Assembly (NCBI RefSeq): GCF_016587355.1
Contig: NZ_BNJF01000001.1
Coordinates: 1,674,001 to 1,738,000 of the forward strand
Direction of reading: 5' to 3'
DNA length: 64,000 bases
DNA from: Ktedonospora formicarum
GTDB taxonomy: Bacteria; Chloroflexota; Ktedonobacteria; Ktedonobacterales; Ktedonobacteraceae
Part shown: one piece after another, positions 62,143 through 64,000 of the stretch
Position numbering within the stretch: position 1 is the stretch's first letter
How the letters are laid out: each line of letters starts with the position of its first letter
The notes under the pieces: model-generated
Databases searched by the model: none
Seen by the model: the letters and a program-made list of their open reading frames with translations, nothing else
Told to the model about the DNA's origin: nothing
Program-made: the position numbers and the translations under genes

Positions 62143-62988
62143 CTAGAGCTGCATATGCACGCGATGACCACGCCTAATACCCAATGCGCTGGCGGCATCA
62201 CCATTTTGTACAGCAATCAGGATATAGCCTGAGCTATCTTCCAGAAAGAAAGGGTGTTGGCTGATCGAAGCATCAGCACTCAAGGCGAAGGTCTTACGTC
62301 TCTCGGTCACACACACGCCCAATTCAGGAAACTCGACTGCCGCGCGGGGGCTGCTCGTCCATTCAGGAACCATGCGTGCCGGAATGGAGGTTATGATATT
62401 ACCAAAGTGATCAATATGGATGACACTCGCCTCCACTTCGTCGCCCTCGCGTATTGCTTGCAGATTCCCCAGGCGACGCAGACTTGACACCTCAAGCTCA
62501 GGACCAAGCTTCTCCAGCGGTAGGCCAGCCGCGATATGTGCGGCTGCTGGCGCGAAGATATCACGTCCATGGAAGGTCGAACTGACCGAAGCAAGGCGAT
62601 AAGCTGGCTCAGTCAGCTCAACTGCCTGATAAAACGGCAATTCCGCCAGGATCAAGCTAAAGAGACCATTGTCCGGTCCCACAAAATAATAATCTCCAGC
62701 ATGAACGGCAATCGCGCGCCGATCACTGCCCACCCCTGGGTCAACGACACAGAGAAAGATAGTGCCAGCAGGAAAATAACGATAATGCGACGAGAGCAGC
62801 CACGCTCCCTGAGCTACCTGTTGTGGCTCAACCTGGTGTGTGGTATCAATAAACCGGGCATTGGGCGTGATAGTTAGGATAACGCCTTTCATCACACCTA
62901 CAAAGCCATCTTTCAGACCAAAATCGGTCATTAACACGATCACAGGCGCAGGAGTTATGAACGGTTTCGAGGATTGAAATATACTCAT
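62143..62988 (-). CDS. SAM hydrolase/halogenase-fold protein (DUF62)
   Basis: 281-aa member of the SAM hydrolase (adenosine-forming)/fluorinase-chlorinase fold. The N-terminal VLMTDFGLKDGFVGVMKG near residue 18, the FLCVVDPGVGSDRRAIAV region near 88 and FVGPDNGLFSL near 112 are the family marks. The Asp-Arg-His triad typical of SAM hydrolase can be matched only in part (SDRRAIAVHAG, TFHGRDIFAPAAAHI), so hydrolase rather than halogenase is the likelier assignment. GGAGG precedes the ATG at 62988. Confidence 0.88.
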   Translation of the reverse strand: MSIFQSSKPFITPAPVIVLMTDFGLKDGFVGVMKGVILTITPNARFIDTTHQVEPQQVAQGAWLLSSHYRYFPAGTIFLCVVDPGVGSDRRAIAVHAGDYYFVGPDNGLFSLILAELPFYQAVELTEPAYRLASVSSTFHGRDIFAPAAAHIAAGLPLEKLGPELEVSSLRRLGNLQAIREGDEVEASVIHIDHFGNIITSIPARMVPEWTSSPRAAVEFPELGVCVTERRKTFALSADASISQHPFFLEDSSGYILIAVQNGDAASALGIRRGHRVHMQL

Positions 62989-63227
62989 TTTCAAACACCT
63001 CCAAATGGTACCAGAATCAATGCGATAGCAGCGTAACAGTACACACACAAGGTACTATAAATATGGAAATCGGTGTTTCCTGAATACATCCATTTGCAAA
63101 TGAGTGGAGTGCAAGGCTACAAAGTCGCAATGAACCTCCTTTCAAGCAGAGTGAGCAAAAGGCGCAAAGCACTTATCCCTGATGCGTCATTAGTCACATG
63201 TGCTATGCCGGGTACACCCTGGTATGC

Positions 63228-63233
63228 TATACT
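63228..63233 (+). promoter_or_regulatory. Extended -10 element
   Basis: TATACT (63228-63233) preceded by TGC, upstream of the small ORF and the receiver-like gene. No clear -35. Confidence 0.45.
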
Positions 63234-63253
63234 AGCGCCAATAACGGCTAGCG

Positions 63254-63478
63254 GTGCTCGTTATTTGCCGGCACTGCCTGGAAGGTGACGAGCTTCGCAA
63301 CCAGGTGGTACGCGATCCAAGCGGTGCTTGTTTCCCAAAGTGTATTCGCGCCTCGGGCAGCACGCTTAGGCAAATGAGTGGCATGACCTACCTTCCATGT
63401 GCATGTAATATCGTTGAGTACGGTCACAAGGCCACAAAACCTCAACGTTTAACGATAGAGATCTATGCACCAGTATAA
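63254..63478 (+). CDS. Possible small Cys-rich protein
   Basis: A 74-codon frame starting with GTG, 20 bp after an extended -10. The product reads VLVICRHCLEGDELRNQ with Cys pairs (CRHC), then CFPKC and CAC further along, which could bind a metal. The ribosome-binding site is weak. It ends 28 bp before the receiver-like gene. I do not recognise a family; coding status is uncertain. Confidence 0.4.
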   Translation: MLVICRHCLEGDELRNQVVRDPSGACFPKCIRASGSTLRQMSGMTYLPCACNIVEYGHKATKPQRLTIEIYAPV

Positions 63479-63506
63479 CCCAGCGCAGTAACCGGAGCGA
63501 TAGATT

Positions 63507-64000
63507 ATGAATGCTAGTACCAGTGGACCTCATATTCTCCTATTTGAGCGCGATCAGCAGTTAGCAGGGTTACTTATTGGCGAACTGCAACTCGCGGGCT
63601 ATGATTGCCATACCGCTCGCACTGCGGTGGAAGTCTTCGACGCCATCGCGCGCCTGCCCATTCGCCTTATTTTGGTCAATCTCTCTCAGGCTGCGGCTGC
63701 ACGGCGTGAGTTCTGGGTTGCCCTGGATACCCAGCGCAGAGGGCGTGGCATCCAGGTTCTGACCTTTAATTGTACGAATATTGCGGGCTATGGGCCACGC
63801 GACTTTGATGACCATATCTCTTCCACACCTGCTGATGTTGAGGTTGATGGTATGCTTGGCGTCATGGGACTTGTAGACGCCGTACGTGCTCGCGTTCCCT
63901 CACAACAGCCTGATGCCAGCGGGAGTACAGCGCCACGCATGTCAACACGCATGTCCCCCGCCAATAGCGGCATGGCAGCTCAAAGCATGCCTCGCCCCTC
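63507..64000 (+). CDS. Receiver-like regulator, cut by the right window edge
   Basis: The frame from ATG 63507 stays open to the end (164 codons). The first 120 residues resemble a response-regulator receiver with HILLFERDQQLAGLLIGEL in the position of the usual acidic start, but the standard DD pair and phospho-acceptor Asp are not evident (IRLILVNLSQA instead of a D). A Ser/Ala/Pro/Met-rich linker follows. It resembles the N-terminal part of the receiver-pseudokinase at 43411. GGAG lies 10 nt upstream of the ATG. Confidence 0.6.
   Translation, partial: MNASTSGPHILLFERDQQLAGLLIGELQLAGYDCHTARTAVEVFDAIARLPIRLILVNLSQAAAARREFWVALDTQRRGRGIQVLTFNCTNIAGYGPRDFDDHISSTPADVEVDGMLGVMGLVDAVRARVPSQQPDASGSTAPRMSTRMSPANSGMAAQSMPRP

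Overview
The window looks like a chromosomal segment of a filamentous, spore-forming member of the Ktedonobacteria (Chloroflexota). This placement is an inference from gene content: a ClpE-type unfoldase, an S53 sedolisin protease, several orphan sensor kinases, zinc-ribbon/BACON surface proteins, an HTH-GAF regulator, a menaquinone operon, and a PrkA-YhbH-SpoVR set. No rRNA, tRNA, CRISPR array, complete prophage or insertion sequence was seen. Both window edges cut a gene.

Layout. 1-4.2 kb: menaquinone operon menF-menD-menH (minus strand, menH cut by the left edge). 4.7-8.3 kb: two sensor histidine kinases flanking a membrane-anchored metallo-beta-lactamase-fold hydrolase. 8.5-10.9 kb: a clpE-like gene with two CIRCE-like operators around its promoter. 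11.7-16.3 kb: acyl-CoA dehydrogenase, histidine phosphatase, ATP-grasp protein and prfA. 16.4-28.9 kb: a five-gene Opp/Dpp-type ABC importer next to an amino-sugar catabolic group (SIS-domain isomerase/deaminase, nagA, GntR/HutC regulator, BadF-type sugar kinase, second SIS protein). DasR/NagR-like operators sit at the promoters of both the importer and the catabolic genes, so the importer probably brings in amino-sugar material. 29-37.7 kb: accessory and signalling genes, including a zinc-ribbon/BACON protein split by a G8 tract, a serine-recombinase relative without its catalytic motif, a receiver-kinase hybrid and a membrane acyltransferase. 38.2-41.7 kb: 2-oxoacid (pyruvate-type) dehydrogenase E1alpha-E1beta-E2. 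41.8-46.6 kb: holin-LLH-like protein, DUF4870-like protein, receiver/pseudokinase fusion and an APH-type phosphotransferase. 47-55.2 kb: sedolisin, old-yellow-enzyme reductase, AAC(3)-family acetyltransferase, D-2-hydroxyacid dehydrogenase, PlsC and a large membrane protein. 55.4-61.4 kb: the prkA-yhbH-spoVR operon. 62.1-64 kb: SAM hydrolase family protein, a small Cys-rich ORF and a partial receiver-like gene.

The most unusual object is a 409-residue intein in SpoVR (56083-57309). It carries the self-splicing blocks, two LAGLIDADG motifs and, between the splicing and endonuclease parts, a segment that reads as a LacI-type helix-turn-helix domain. Other points worth a second look are the shared DasR-like operators, the paired CIRCE elements, the homopolymer-split BACON protein and the receiver-pseudokinase.

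Many convergent or terminal gene ends carry very regular inverted repeats, up to a perfect 62-bp palindrome, which serve as the apparent transcription terminators of this genome.
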